Source: Pseudidiomarina atlantica (lineage in GTDB: Bacteria > Pseudomonadota > Gammaproteobacteria > Enterobacterales > Alteromonadaceae). Taken from it: a DNA stretch of 64,000 nt. The notes beneath the pieces were generated by a model that worked only from the letters and a program-made list of their open reading frames with translations, did not search any database and was not told where the DNA came from. Each line of letters begins with the position of its first letter. Within the stretch, counting starts at the first letter, position 1. The position numbers were made by a program, and so were the translations under genes. The stretch covers positions 372,001 through 436,000 of the forward strand of contig NZ_JPIN01000001.1 in NCBI RefSeq assembly GCF_000753735.1. The letters run 5' to 3'. Shown here piece after piece: positions 37,521-46,350 of the stretch.

Positions 37521-38024
37521 ATGACGGAACTAGCTGAAAACAAGGACACAGCACAAGCAACAGAGCCGCAAGGCATTGGTGGTTGGCTTATTTTAGTCGC
37601 CATTGGTATTGTCACGGGCCCGATCGTTCTTTTAGTCACGACACTTCCATTGTTATTCGATTTGTTAGCAATCGAGAACTGGAATGTACTTACTAATCCT
37701 AATTCAAAATCCTATATCCCTTATTTTGTCGAGCTGGTCACCGGCGAGATGCTGGCCAATGCTCTCATGTTCATCGCCTCACTTTGGCTGGCGGTACTGT
37801 TTTTTACTAAGCATCGGTGGTTTGCTCGGGTTTACATAGTCTACGTGCTGGTCAGTGCTTTGATACTGGTTATCGATACCTATTTGGTATCAATTGTATT
37901 GCCAGACATGCCAATCTGGGATGAAGAAACAGTGCGCGGCTTTTTCCGTAGCGCAATTGCTATCTGCATCTGGGTTCCTTACATGTTGGTCTCACGCCGC
38001 GTAAAAAACACCTTCGTAAGCTAA
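37521..38024 (+). CDS. DUF2569 membrane protein
   Basis: A 167-residue protein with four predicted transmembrane helices and the family pattern GIGGWLILVAIG near the N terminus, ending SRRVKNTFV. The family is uncharacterised. GGAA lies upstream of the ATG. It follows lacI by 25 bases but may be independent of the glucan genes. The stop overlaps the vapC stop region by 4 bases, convergently. Confidence 0.75.
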   Translation: MTELAENKDTAQATEPQGIGGWLILVAIGIVTGPIVLLVTTLPLLFDLLAIENWNVLTNPNSKSYIPYFVELVTGEMLANALMFIASLWLAVLFFTKHRWFARVYIVYVLVSALILVIDTYLVSIVLPDMPIWDEETVRGFFRSAIAICIWVPYMLVSRRVKNTFVS

Positions 38025-38470
38025 CTGTAGGCTGGCGATGGTTCGTTGAGCGAAAAATTCGGCACGCGTTCTAACCAATTATCAATGACTAACCCCGGAA
38101 CGCGCGAGAATTCGCGCTGATTGTTGGTCACCAAGATGAGGTTTTCCGAACGTGCGTGACCGGCGATTTGTAGATCATAAGCGCCTATCGGCATTCCTTT
38201 AGTGGCAAGCTGTGCGCGTATGATTCCAGTCTGCCGCGCCGCTGCTAAGTCATAATCAAGCACCGTCAAACGGGCTAAAAAGCTCTCGAGCTTTTCCATA
38301 TTTGCCGTGACCTGCGCCGACTTTTCAGCGCCATAGATAAGCTCCATCGCAGTCACGGAGCTTATTGCAATTTGACGTGATAGCTGCGAAAACACTGGCG
38401 CTAATGAAGCAGGTTTATTTTTCATGACGTAAATGCAGAAGTCGGTGTCAAACAAGTAGCGTAACATCAT
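38021..38470 (-). CDS. vapC: VapC-type PIN-domain toxin
   Basis: Ribonuclease toxin with a PIN fold. Acidic metal ligands are seen in the N-terminal LFDTDFCIYVM, Glu in MELIYGAEK, and Asp in IGAYDLQIAGHA, with a final VTNNQREFSRVPGL stretch. VapC toxins of this subgroup (MvpT-like) cleave initiator tRNA. The start overlaps the vapB stop by 4 bases. The more usual start would be the second Met (MLRYLFDTD, 38467). Confidence 0.9.
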   Translation of the reverse strand: MMLRYLFDTDFCIYVMKNKPASLAPVFSQLSRQIAISSVTAMELIYGAEKSAQVTANMEKLESFLARLTVLDYDLAAARQTGIIRAQLATKGMPIGAYDLQIAGHARSENLILVTNNQREFSRVPGLVIDNWLERVPNFSLNEPSPAYS

Positions 38471-38697
38471 GAATCATCTCGCTCTTGTGGCTGTGGTTGA
38501 TGACGCTCTGCAAGATAGTCATCCGTAACGGATTCCGCAGCGAACCAAGAAGCCCAACTCTCTCGCGCCGGGGTAATAATGCGACTCTCGCCCACAGCGT
38601 AGACCTCAACCTCCTCTACACCATCAGGAAAGGCAACATCTTTTGGCAAGCGCACCGCCTGGGTGCGGTTATTCATAAATAGTTTAGTTTTCGCCAT
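38467..38697 (-). CDS. vapB: VapB-type antitoxin
   Basis: A 76-residue antitoxin with an N-terminal AbrB-type swapped-hairpin domain (KTKLFMNNRTQAVRLPKDVAFP) and a C-terminal toxin-binding tail. A longer frame to 38730 exists, but the ATG at 38695-38697 has AGAGG 5 bases upstream and matches the family start. Forms a coupled operon with vapC. A palindrome just upstream is the likely autoregulatory site. Confidence 0.9.
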   Translation of the reverse strand: MAKTKLFMNNRTQAVRLPKDVAFPDGVEEVEVYAVGESRIITPARESWASWFAAESVTDDYLAERHQPQPQERDDS

Positions 38698-38706
38698 ACA
38701 AACCTC

Positions 38707-38729
38707 TGTATATACACTAGGCATATACA
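38707..38729. promoter_or_regulatory. Candidate VapBC operator
   Basis: Perfect 7-base arms TGTATAT (38707-38713) and ATATACA (38723-38729) flank 9 bases, ending 10 bases upstream of the vapB start. Confidence 0.6.
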
Positions 38730-38830
38730 AATAATAGTAGCGATTTTGGTAGTGTCAATGAAAACTCTGTATCCTTTATCTGCAGCCTGTAAAATCCTTA
38801 CTTAAACACGACTGTTAAACGGAGAGGACC

Positions 38831-39079
38831 ATGAAATTAACCGTAGATATTAGCAAGTACCCACTGGCCGACAACTATATCGAGCCGATCAAAGGGTTTA
38901 TTGAGCAGTTGCATCGCCATGACGGCTTGCACATCATCACCAACACCCTCAGCACGCAGGTTTTTGGTGACTACGATACAGTGATGGCGGCCTTGCAAGA
39001 CTGCATCAAATGGTCATTTCAGGAATATGGCAAAGTCGTCTTTGTGTGTAAGTTTTTGCACGGTGACTTACGCCCTTAA
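38831..39079 (+). CDS. YkoF-like thiamine/HMP-binding domain protein
   Basis: An 82-residue protein resembling the small single-domain YkoF / thiamine-binding-like family (KLTVDISKYPLADNYIEPIKGFIEQL, then NTLSTQVFGDYDTVMAAL and VFVCKFLHGDL). Relatives adopt a ferredoxin-like fold and are annotated as thiamine or hydroxymethylpyrimidine binding, but the ligand of this short form is unproven. GGAGAGG lies 6 bases before the ATG. Its 3' end overlaps the convergent gene by 12 bases. Confidence 0.65.
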   Translation: MKLTVDISKYPLADNYIEPIKGFIEQLHRHDGLHIITNTLSTQVFGDYDTVMAALQDCIKWSFQEYGKVVFVCKFLHGDLRP

Positions 39080-39331
39080 ATAATCCATCACCGCAGCGAC
39101 ATTATCGTCGGTGACCCAGTCGCCAAAACTATCCTCGAGCGCTTGGCGTACTGCTTGCGCCTCGCTCGAACCCTCGAGTACGTAATGCGTTGCCGCGTCT
39201 GCAATGCGCTCATATTCGTCAAAGCATTCGTTTTCTTGGCAGCCGGTGTTCATTGGGTCACTTTTAAAGAAAGCGCGACTGATGCGTAACCACAGGCGCT
39301 CATACTGCTCTTCATTTGTTGATTCGGTCAT
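39068..39331 (-). CDS. Conserved hypothetical protein, 87 aa
   Basis: I do not recognise this acidic, helical protein (MTESTNEEQYERLW, then CQENECFDEYERIADAATHYV). The open frame extends to 39364, but GTGGAGG 7 bases before the ATG at 39329-39331 fixes the start. Two Cys close together (CQENEC) may bind metal or form a disulfide. It lies 34 bases after the DUF3293 gene on the same strand. Confidence 0.6.
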   Translation of the reverse strand: MTESTNEEQYERLWLRISRAFFKSDPMNTGCQENECFDEYERIADAATHYVLEGSSEAQAVRQALEDSFGDWVTDDNVAAVMDYLRA

Positions 39332-39365
39332 CCAAAACCTCCACTGCGTTTGTGCTCCGAGCACT

Positions 39366-40043
39366 TTAGGTTGTTACCACTAATTCTGGGATCGCTTGTT
39401 GGTCAACAAAAACAAAGGCGTTTTGTTCGTATTTTTTTGCAATCGCATTGGCTTCACGCCGGCTAAGATTAAAAATCAGCAAGCTTTTTTCTGGTGGCCA
39501 CTCATTGTCTGGATCACCACCATAGCCATAAAAGAATGAATTGCCAATCATCTTTATTTCGTCGACGAAACGTTCGTATCGTTCAAGGTTTTCTTCCTGA
39601 CCAAGCAACTCGCCGTGCGGATTATATGGGGTAATAAAGACAGCTGTCGTCGCTTGAAAGTCGGCCATCATGTAGGCTAAATCGTCACATTTTTTGCCGA
39701 TTTTCATTTTCGTGGAGTACTGACCATAACGAAATACGTAATCAGCTTTGCGATAGTTGGCCAACAATGCCTCACTCAACTGGGGCGGTTCTGCTGGCGT
39801 TCGGTAAGCTGGATAGGCTGAAGCAGGCTCGCCCAGCGCAAGCTCTGCGCCATCGTCACGGAATAGCGCGATACAGTGCCCAGCGCGAATATGTTCAGCT
39901 AAATCCCAGTCGTTATGGCACGCATAAACATTGCGCTCACATTCTGGACAGAAGCGAATCGTATCCGCCTCAGTGCGCTCAAGTGCTTCCCAAAGCGCTT
40001 CACATTTATATTTGAAAATACAGTTCTCGATTTGCGACTTCAT
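39366..40043 (-). CDS. DUF3293 protein with N-terminal zinc-ribbon-like region
   Basis: A 225-residue protein in two parts. Residues 1-70 contain several Cys/His (KYKCEALW, FCPEC, YACHNDWDLAEHIRAGHC) that resemble a zinc-binding module. The C-terminal 120 residues match the DUF3293 pattern (TAVFITPYNPHGELLGQEENLERYE, then EKSLLIFNLSRREANAIAKKYEQNAFVFV). Start chosen at ATG 40041-40043 with GGAAG upstream. The fusion with a Cys-rich front is less common than DUF3293 alone. Function unknown. Confidence 0.65.
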   Translation of the reverse strand: MKSQIENCIFKYKCEALWEALERTEADTIRFCPECERNVYACHNDWDLAEHIRAGHCIALFRDDGAELALGEPASAYPAYRTPAEPPQLSEALLANYRKADYVFRYGQYSTKMKIGKKCDDLAYMMADFQATTAVFITPYNPHGELLGQEENLERYERFVDEIKMIGNSFFYGYGGDPDNEWPPEKSLLIFNLSRREANAIAKKYEQNAFVFVDQQAIPELVVTT

Positions 40044-40120
40044 GAAACTTCCGCTACGGATTACCAATCACTACTTATTAATAGCACATAACAGAGATTT
40101 AACACGAAAAGCGTTGTATT

Positions 40121-41119
40121 TTAACCTTTTCTAAAGTCGGAAAAATTCTTCCCAGTCCAACGTCGAAAGGCTTTAGCGAAAGCTTGTTCGTCGCTGTAGC
40201 CAAGAAAATCGGCAAGGCTCGCTTGGGTAACACCGGGGCGTTGCAATTGCTGCAACGCTAGCTCTAACTTTACCTGTTGCGACAGTTTATTGTAGCTCGT
40301 ATTAGCCGCGGTCAAATGGCGCGCTAGGGTACGCTCGCTAACAGCTAAACTTGCAGCGAGTTGCGTCCGCGTCAGCCACGGTTGTCGCTGCAGCAGCGCT
40401 GCTACGCGTTGTATCAACGTTTGCGGCTGTAACTGCGCTAGTTGCTGTTTTGCCAGCTCAAGCATTTGCGTTTGCAGCGCAGGGTTTACCTCGCGTTGAC
40501 GATAATGCCAATCGGCATCGCTGTAGCTAATCGCATTGCGCAACGCATTAAAACGCACATCTGCACCTGCGAATGCGCGTTGATACTCAGCGAGTGAAGC
40601 TTGGCGTGTATGCTTAAATTGCACTTGTAGCGGCGCAATGGCTTTGCCAGCAACCCATCGCGCACCGCTAGCAATACTGGCAAAAATGGCTTCAACGCGA
40701 AGCGCCACCGCCACGGTGAAGTGATCGTTGTACTCAATTTGCCAACCGCTAGTAGTTTTGTGCCGACTGAAAGTTCCCCCCTCACCAATCAACGATGAAT
40801 AGTTGACCAAACTCTCAACCGCAGTACCAAGTGCGGGTGAACTCAACAGCAAAAAACCTATGGTATCGAAGTGTTGCGGCTGTAACGCCATGCCTATGTG
40901 TAGCCCTAGCTCTGGGCGTTGCTGTTGCTCAAGGCTCTGCCACAGCGCATCTTGCAAGGCCAATGGCAAGCGCTGTTGGCCATGGTGTTGCGCCAATTGC
41001 TGTTGCAAATCAACAGATAAATGCACTCCCAACTGTGCCAGCTGCTGCACAATTGCTTGGGTAAAGCTTTGGGTGACACTCGCCTGATTCGGTAGACGTT
41101 TAAAATCTTTCATGGGCAT
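40121..41119 (-). CDS. AraC-family regulator (arabinose-binding-like N terminus)
   Basis: A 332-residue regulator with an N-terminal ligand domain of the Arabinose_bd type (IGFLLLSSPALGTAVESLVNYSSLI) and a C-terminal double helix-turn-helix (SLAVSERTLARHL, then ASLADFLGYSDEQAFAKAFRRWTGKNFSDFR). Very rich in Gln, Leu and Ala. Divergent from the FMO operon with a 115-base gap, and presumably its activator. MKDF at 41113 is an alternative start. Confidence 0.88.
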   Translation of the reverse strand: MPMKDFKRLPNQASVTQSFTQAIVQQLAQLGVHLSVDLQQQLAQHHGQQRLPLALQDALWQSLEQQQRPELGLHIGMALQPQHFDTIGFLLLSSPALGTAVESLVNYSSLIGEGGTFSRHKTTSGWQIEYNDHFTVAVALRVEAIFASIASGARWVAGKAIAPLQVQFKHTRQASLAEYQRAFAGADVRFNALRNAISYSDADWHYRQREVNPALQTQMLELAKQQLAQLQPQTLIQRVAALLQRQPWLTRTQLAASLAVSERTLARHLTAANTSYNKLSQQVKLELALQQLQRPGVTQASLADFLGYSDEQAFAKAFRRWTGKNFSDFRKG

Positions 41120-41234
41120 AGAATACTACGCCAGCTGTCCTAAATTAACCAGTTTATTGTCCGATTAAAGCATGGCTTGATCTGGATCAATTGTTATTAT
41201 CTTGCTATCGAACTTGAAATAGGAATGTCAACTC

Positions 41235-42530
41235 ATGAATCCATGCGTAGTCATAGGTGCTGGCCCAATGGGCCTATGTACAGTGCGGCGTTTGCTTGAG
41301 CAGGACCTCGAGGTCATTGGCCTCGAAGCCCATAGCGACGTCGGCGGTTTGTGGGATATCGATAGCCCTACCAGCACCATGTACGACTCGGCGCACCTGA
41401 TTTCCTCCAAACGCATGACCGAATTCAAAGACTTCCCGATGGCGGATCATGTCGCAACTTACCCCAAACACGATGAAATGCGTCAGTATTTTCGCGACTA
41501 CGCCAAACATTTTGATCTGAAAAAGCACTATCGTTTTAACAGTTGGGTCGAGCGTGTTGAACCCGAAGCAGATCAGCAATGGCGCGTGGTCTATCGACAA
41601 CATGACACTACACACGAAATCATCGCCAGTAACGTGCTACTCGCAAATGGCACTCTGCACCACCCCAATGTAGTGAACTTCGACGGCGCATTTAAAGGTG
41701 AAATGCTGCATAGCAGCGATTATCGCAACCCTGCGCTATTTGCTGACAAACGCGTGCTGATTATCGGTTGCGGTAACAGCGGTTGCGACATTGCCGTTGA
41801 CGCAGTGCACCGTGCGAAAAGTGTCGATATGGCGGTGCGTCGTGGCTATTACTTCTTACCCAAATTTGTGGCTGGACGGCCTATTGATACCCTTGGTGGC
41901 AAAGTGAAGCTTCCACTGCGGCTCAAACAAAAAGTCGATGGCCTCTTGGTGCGATTACTGTCTGGCAAACCGAGCAGCTATGGCCTCCCCGATCCCGATT
42001 ACAAAATGTATGAATCGCATCCGGTGATTAATACCTTGTTTTTGCACCATATCGGCCATGGCGACATCACTGTGCGCCCGGACATTAAAAAGCTGGTGCC
42101 CAACGGAGTCGAATTTGTCGATGGCAAACGTGCGCAATATGACCTGATTTTGCAAGCCACCGGTTACAAACTGCATTATCCATTTATCGATAGCGAACAT
42201 TTGAATTGGCAAGGTCATGCACCACAACTGTACTTAAATGTATTCAATCCACGCCAGGAGCATCTATTTGTTATGGGCATGGTCGAGGCGTCTGGGCTGG
42301 GTTGGCAAGGGCGTGATGAGCAAGCACAGTTGGTTGCCGAGGTGATTCGTTTACAGCGTGATGAACCGGCACGGGCAACAGCATTTTTCGACAGAGTGCG
42401 AGCGCATGCAGACAAACGTATCGACGGCGGGATGAAGTATCTCCAAGTGGAGCGTATGGCTTACTATGTGCATAAAGACACTTACCTGAAAACCCTGGCG
42501 CAAGAAAAGCGTCAGCTCAAGGTCTCGTAA
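41235..42530 (+). CDS. Flavin-containing monooxygenase
   Basis: FAD/NADPH monooxygenase of 431 residues. It shows an N-terminal FAD-binding Rossmann motif (VVIGAGPMGLCTVRRLLEQ), the FMO fingerprint FKGEMLHSSDY (FxGxxxHxxxY), an NADPH-binding motif (VLIIGCGNSGCDIAVDA) and a late ATGYK. The fingerprint has Tyr where Baeyer-Villiger enzymes have W-P, so N/S-oxygenation or a ketone-oxidising FMO is possible. First gene of a tight four-gene operon under the AraC regulator. Substrate unknown. Confidence 0.87.
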   Translation: MNPCVVIGAGPMGLCTVRRLLEQDLEVIGLEAHSDVGGLWDIDSPTSTMYDSAHLISSKRMTEFKDFPMADHVATYPKHDEMRQYFRDYAKHFDLKKHYRFNSWVERVEPEADQQWRVVYRQHDTTHEIIASNVLLANGTLHHPNVVNFDGAFKGEMLHSSDYRNPALFADKRVLIIGCGNSGCDIAVDAVHRAKSVDMAVRRGYYFLPKFVAGRPIDTLGGKVKLPLRLKQKVDGLLVRLLSGKPSSYGLPDPDYKMYESHPVINTLFLHHIGHGDITVRPDIKKLVPNGVEFVDGKRAQYDLILQATGYKLHYPFIDSEHLNWQGHAPQLYLNVFNPRQEHLFVMGMVEASGLGWQGRDEQAQLVAEVIRLQRDEPARATAFFDRVRAHADKRIDGGMKYLQVERMAYYVHKDTYLKTLAQEKRQLKVS

Positions 42531-43424
42531 ATGTCGGCAACCTCGTTACTGGTGCTCAACGCCGTTCTGGCGATGATGATGTTTGGCATTGCGCTAAGCT
42601 TAAAAGGCGATGATTTTAAGCGCGTGCTGGCGGAACCGAAAGGGCCGTTGGTTGGCCTGCTTGCACAGTTCTTGCTGCTACCATTGATCACCTTTGCCGC
42701 AATTTCACTGGTACCGATGCCCGCGGAAATCGCTTTGGGTCTGCTGCTGGTGAGCTGTTGTCCCGGTGGCAGCTTTTCTAATCTAATGACCTACTTAGCC
42801 AACGGCAACGCAGCCATGTCGGTAAGCATGACCGGCATCGCAAGCCTAGCCGCATCGCTCTTAACGCCGTTTAATTTCATGTTTTACGCCAGCTTGAATC
42901 CACATACCGATGCCCTGCTGCAGGCCATCGATGTATCGACCTGGGACATGCTGCTGATTGTCTTTTTTGTGCTCGCCATTCCTTTGCTACTGGGACTTTG
43001 GTGTGCCCATGTGTTGCCGAGTTTTGCCAAGCGTAGCGAAGATTTTTTCCGTATCGCCTCACTGTTGGCCCTGTTCGGCTTTGTCGGCATTGCGCTAGTG
43101 CTTAATTGGGAGCGTTTTGTGCAAGGCGCGAGCATCTTTTTGCTGGCAGTGATTGTGCACAACGCCATTGCCCTTGGCATTGGCTGGGGCTCCGCCCGCG
43201 CGTTGGGATTAGCCGCGCCTGAGCGCCGCGCCATTACACTCGAGGTTGGCCTGCAAAACTCCGGCTTAGGTTTAGGGATTATTTTCACCTACTTTTCGGC
43301 GCAAACCGAAATGGCGATTATCGCCGCTGCTTGGGGGATATGGCACCTGATTTCTGGTTTAAGTTTGACCCTATTTTGGCAGTGGCGAGATCGCCGTGTA
43401 GCTGTTGCAGGAGGCAACGCATGA
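42531..43424 (+). CDS. Bile acid:sodium symporter family transporter
   Basis: Inner-membrane BASS-family carrier of 297 residues and about 9-10 helices. It shows LSCCPGG-like (LVSCCPGGSFSNLMTYLANGNAAMSVSMT) and ELGLQNSGLG-like (EVGLQNSGLGLGIIFTYF) sodium-site motifs. It starts on the base after the FMO stop and overlaps the next gene by ATGA. Because the operon encodes oxidoreductases, it may import an organic anion that they process. Confidence 0.87.
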   Translation: MSATSLLVLNAVLAMMMFGIALSLKGDDFKRVLAEPKGPLVGLLAQFLLLPLITFAAISLVPMPAEIALGLLLVSCCPGGSFSNLMTYLANGNAAMSVSMTGIASLAASLLTPFNFMFYASLNPHTDALLQAIDVSTWDMLLIVFFVLAIPLLLGLWCAHVLPSFAKRSEDFFRIASLLALFGFVGIALVLNWERFVQGASIFLLAVIVHNAIALGIGWGSARALGLAAPERRAITLEVGLQNSGLGLGIIFTYFSAQTEMAIIAAAWGIWHLISGLSLTLFWQWRDRRVAVAGGNA

Positions 43425-44365
43425 AAGTCTTGATTACCGGCAGTGAGGGCTATATTGGCCAAGCATTGGTGGGCAAATTGCTGAACTCTTGTGCCGTTGT
43501 CGGCGTTGATATTCAGCGCCGCTCCGCAGCCGTCGCAGGCTATCGTTTTGTTAAAATGGACATTCGTGACGCAGCGCTAGCCGAACTCATGCTGCATGAA
43601 CAGGTGACCCATGTGGTGCATTTGGCCAGTGTGTTGCAGGCGAGTCCTGATCGGGAGCGCGATTACGACATCGATGTCAATGGTACCCGCAATCTTGTAC
43701 AAGCCTGCTTGCACGCTGGTGTGCGCCATTTAACGGTGACCAGTAGTGGTGCAGCTTATGGCTATCATGCGGATAATCCCACGTGGCTGCGTGAAACCGA
43801 CCCCTTACGTGGTAATGAGAGTTTCGCTTACAGTCACCATAAGCGCTTGGTTGAAGAGCTCTTGGCCGATTACCGTGAACAACATCCACAATTACAGCAA
43901 TTGGTGCTGCGTCCCGGCACAGTTCTGGGGCGCTCTACCGACAATCAAATTACCGCTTTATTTAAGCGCAAACGCTTGTTGGCAATTCAAGGCTCGCCCT
44001 CACCCTTTGTCTTTATCTGGGACCAGGACGTCATAGAGATTATTTACCAAGGCTTGATGGGCGCAAAAGTCGGTAGTTACAATCTCGCAGGTGATGGCGC
44101 CATGACCCTTGCTGAAATTGCCGCAGAGCTCAACAAGCCGTTGTTGGTGTTGCCCGCATGGTTACTTGCCAACGCCCTGCGTGTCGGACATGCTTTAGGC
44201 CTGACACAATACAGCGCCGAACAGCTCGATTTCTTGCGTTACCGCCCCGTGCTTGCCAACGACGCGCTGAAACAAGACTTCGGCTATACGCCCATGAAAA
44301 CCAGCCGCGAGGCCTTTGATTACTTTATTGACCATAACTTGCAACAACAGCAGGATTTGAGCTGA
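43421..44365 (+). CDS. NAD-dependent epimerase/dehydratase family protein
   Basis: Extended short-chain dehydrogenase of 314 residues. A Rossmann start (MKVLITGSEGYIGQALVGKL), VVHLASVLQASPD, and a catalytic SGAAYGYH...YSHHK (Ser and YxxxK) are visible. The frame runs open from 43331, but GGAGG 5 bases before ATG 43421 and the ATGA overlap with the transporter fix the start. Probably acts on a sugar nucleotide or steroid/lipid-like ketone; unresolved. Confidence 0.85.
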   Translation: MKVLITGSEGYIGQALVGKLLNSCAVVGVDIQRRSAAVAGYRFVKMDIRDAALAELMLHEQVTHVVHLASVLQASPDRERDYDIDVNGTRNLVQACLHAGVRHLTVTSSGAAYGYHADNPTWLRETDPLRGNESFAYSHHKRLVEELLADYREQHPQLQQLVLRPGTVLGRSTDNQITALFKRKRLLAIQGSPSPFVFIWDQDVIEIIYQGLMGAKVGSYNLAGDGAMTLAEIAAELNKPLLVLPAWLLANALRVGHALGLTQYSAEQLDFLRYRPVLANDALKQDFGYTPMKTSREAFDYFIDHNLQQQQDLS

Positions 44366-45156
44366 TGAGCGCTACGCGAGTTGCCCTCATCACCGGTGCC
44401 GCCTCCGGACTTGGTCTGGAGCTGGCTCGTGCCTTGCGTGGTGAGTTTGAATTGGTATTGGTAGATGTCAACGCTGAAGGTTTGCGCGCTTGTGCTGCTG
44501 AATTTCCAGATGCCGCAAGGTACCTCTGCGATTTGGCTGACAGTGAAGCGTTGCAGAGTTTAATCGAACAGCTGCACATGCAACTGCCGCGTTTAGATCT
44601 CTTGGTCAACAATGCCGGCATTACCCACCGTTCACTGTCGCGCGTCACGGCTGACGAAGTCTTACAACGCGTCATGGCCGTCGACTACTTTGCACCGGTG
44701 CAATTAACCCAAGGCTTACTGCCGCTATTGGAGGCGAATGGCGGTGGCGCGATTGTCACCATCGGCTCTATGGCCGGTTGGATGCCGGTAATCGAACGTG
44801 CGGGCTATTGCGCAGCAAAATCAGCCTTGCACCAGTACTTCGAGGTATTACGCGCCGAACTCGCCTGCGCCGCGTCGCCGGTTCGCATCTTGCAGGTTTA
44901 CCCTAGCTTTCTTGATACGCCTATTGAAAACCATGCCTTGGACGGCAGTGGCGGTATTGCTAATCATCCACGCTCGATGGTAGGCAAGATGCGCTCTTCG
45001 TCGTGGATGGCACAGCGCATTGTTAATGCTCTGGAGCAAAGCAAAGAACGCCTGTTCCCCGACCGTTTTACCTATTTTGCCAGTGTCTTGTATCGCCTCG
45101 CGCCACGGCTGTATCAGCGCCTAATGCAACGCCGCTTTGGAGTATCTCAGTCATAG
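44365..45156 (+). CDS. Short-chain dehydrogenase/reductase
   Basis: Classical SDR of 263 residues. The nucleotide motif is TGAASGLG, with NNAG at LLVNNAGITHRSL, the catalytic Ser in TIGSMAGWMP and Tyr-x3-Lys in YCAAKSALHQ. Stop and start of the neighbours share a base (TGATG), so it is coupled to the epimerase. Last gene of the FMO operon; its 3' end overlaps the convergent toxin gene by 10 bases. Confidence 0.88.
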   Translation: MSATRVALITGAASGLGLELARALRGEFELVLVDVNAEGLRACAAEFPDAARYLCDLADSEALQSLIEQLHMQLPRLDLLVNNAGITHRSLSRVTADEVLQRVMAVDYFAPVQLTQGLLPLLEANGGGAIVTIGSMAGWMPVIERAGYCAAKSALHQYFEVLRAELACAASPVRILQVYPSFLDTPIENHALDGSGGIANHPRSMVGKMRSSSWMAQRIVNALEQSKERLFPDRFTYFASVLYRLAPRLYQRLMQRRFGVSQS

Positions 45157-45410
45157 TGCGACCATAGCCTCAACACTTTTATTTGATGTTCGTCGGGCAA
45201 CACTTGGTAGACCAAGCGGTGTTGAATATTGATACGACGCGAATAGGCACCCGCCAAGTCACCAATGAGATTTTCAAAGGGTGGCGGACGGCGGAATGGA
45301 TCATGTTGAATCAAATCTAGCAAGCTCTTCGCACTTGCTTTTAAGCCGCTCGCTGCCAGTTTTTTGGCATCGCGTTGTGCTTGTTTCGTGTAGCGTAACG
45401 TCCATGTCAC
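45147..45410 (-). CDS. yoeB: YoeB/Txe-family toxin
   Basis: RelE-superfamily ribosome-dependent mRNA interferase of 87 residues. The Txe pattern is clear: WTLRYTKQAQRDAKKLAASGLK, then PFENLIGDLAGAYSRRINIQHRLVYQV with catalytic Arg/His, and a C-terminal VLRLWSHYD. It overlaps the antitoxin stop by 4 bases and the end of the SDR gene by 10 bases on the other strand. Confidence 0.92.
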   Translation of the reverse strand: MTWTLRYTKQAQRDAKKLAASGLKASAKSLLDLIQHDPFRRPPPFENLIGDLAGAYSRRINIQHRLVYQVLPDEHQIKVLRLWSHYD

Positions 45411-45649
45411 CAGTCAAGCTCCTTGTCGCATTCATCCGCAGATGTCGCCATTCCTTCCACGATAGACTCGCGCATCCCTGGAATGGAGAGTAAATACAGT
45501 GTTTCTTGAATCGCTGCCCAATCTTCTTCACCAATCAAGACAGCATTATTACGTTTGCCACTGATGACGATGGGCTCGTGTGATTCGGCTGTTTCATCGA
45601 TTAAGCGATAGAGATTACTACGCGCTTCGGTCGCAGTTACCGTTGTCAT
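45407..45649 (-). CDS. yefM: YefM/Phd-family antitoxin
   Basis: An 80-residue antitoxin with the Phd/YefM N-terminal dimer domain (TVTATEARSNLYRLIDETAESHEPIVISGKRNNAVLI) and a C-terminal toxin-neutralising tail. Coupled to yoeB by a 4-base overlap. A near-perfect palindrome upstream is the likely operator for conditional cooperativity. Confidence 0.92.
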   Translation of the reverse strand: MTTVTATEARSNLYRLIDETAESHEPIVISGKRNNAVLIGEEDWAAIQETLYLLSIPGMRESIVEGMATSADECDKELDW

Positions 45650-45688
45650 ATCAGCACCTTAACAGCTGAGCATATTACGGCATTAGTT

Positions 45689-45706
45689 TACGCCCTCTAG
45701 GGCGTA
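45689..45706. promoter_or_regulatory. Candidate YefM-YoeB operator
   Basis: Arms TACGCCCT and AGGGCGTA flank a central CT, about 40 bases before the yefM ATG. A second short palindrome-rich stretch (CGTACGTCAATACGTACG) follows at about 45703-45720. Confidence 0.6.
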
Positions 45707-45728
45707 CGTCAATACGTACGATTGATGA

Positions 45729-46154
45729 TTATGCAGTGCGTTTTTCGAGCGGCAGCGCGTAGTCGATTTGCCAATTGTAGGTCGCAGATGCCGCATCGAT
45801 TTGATGGTCGTCACTTAAAACTTCGAGGTCTTTGAGGAAATAACACCACGCCCAATGCTCGCTGCCGTCAGCACCGACCAGCTCAATCGGCTCGCGTTCG
45901 TAAAAATGCGGATGCCCTTCTAGCGCATCGAGTTGCGCCAACGTATCGGGATTCACCGCGTACAACTCGCCATGCACCGGACGCGCTTGGCATTGCGGAT
46001 GCTCTTGCAATAAAAACGGAAAGCCCGGTCCACGTAACATGACATAGGGTAATTTTGTGGTTGCGTCGCCTACCGCGACACTCTGCGCCAACAATGCATG
46101 GTTCTGAAAACCGCGCTTTAAACTACCGTAGACAAATACCGTTTCCAGCTTCAT
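45729..46154 (-). CDS. Gamma-glutamylcyclotransferase-like (AIG2/YtfP) protein
   Basis: A 141-residue protein of the GGCT-like fold with the diagnostic VFVYGSLKRGFQNH start, a mid-protein HGELYAVNPDTLAQLDALEGHP, and the catalytic-type Glu at YEREPIEL. Related enzymes cleave gamma-glutamyl amines or peptides; the substrate here is unknown. No operon partner: it lies between the yefM region and a long gap. Confidence 0.85.
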   Translation of the reverse strand: MKLETVFVYGSLKRGFQNHALLAQSVAVGDATTKLPYVMLRGPGFPFLLQEHPQCQARPVHGELYAVNPDTLAQLDALEGHPHFYEREPIELVGADGSEHWAWCYFLKDLEVLSDDHQIDAASATYNWQIDYALPLEKRTA

Positions 46155-46350
46155 AGGGATTCTCCGTTCAGTCGTGAAACGTGATTTTAGACGTTTAGAC
46201 GTCCATTTGTCAAGTAGTTCCTCTAAAGGGGTAAGTGACTACCTCTTCTTACAAGGATGCTGAGTTTATCGTGGTAGATCGCTGATTTTGAATGGTTTTC
46301 TTGCGTGCAAGACATAGAATAAACGGCAAACACTCAAGTAGGAAAACGCC

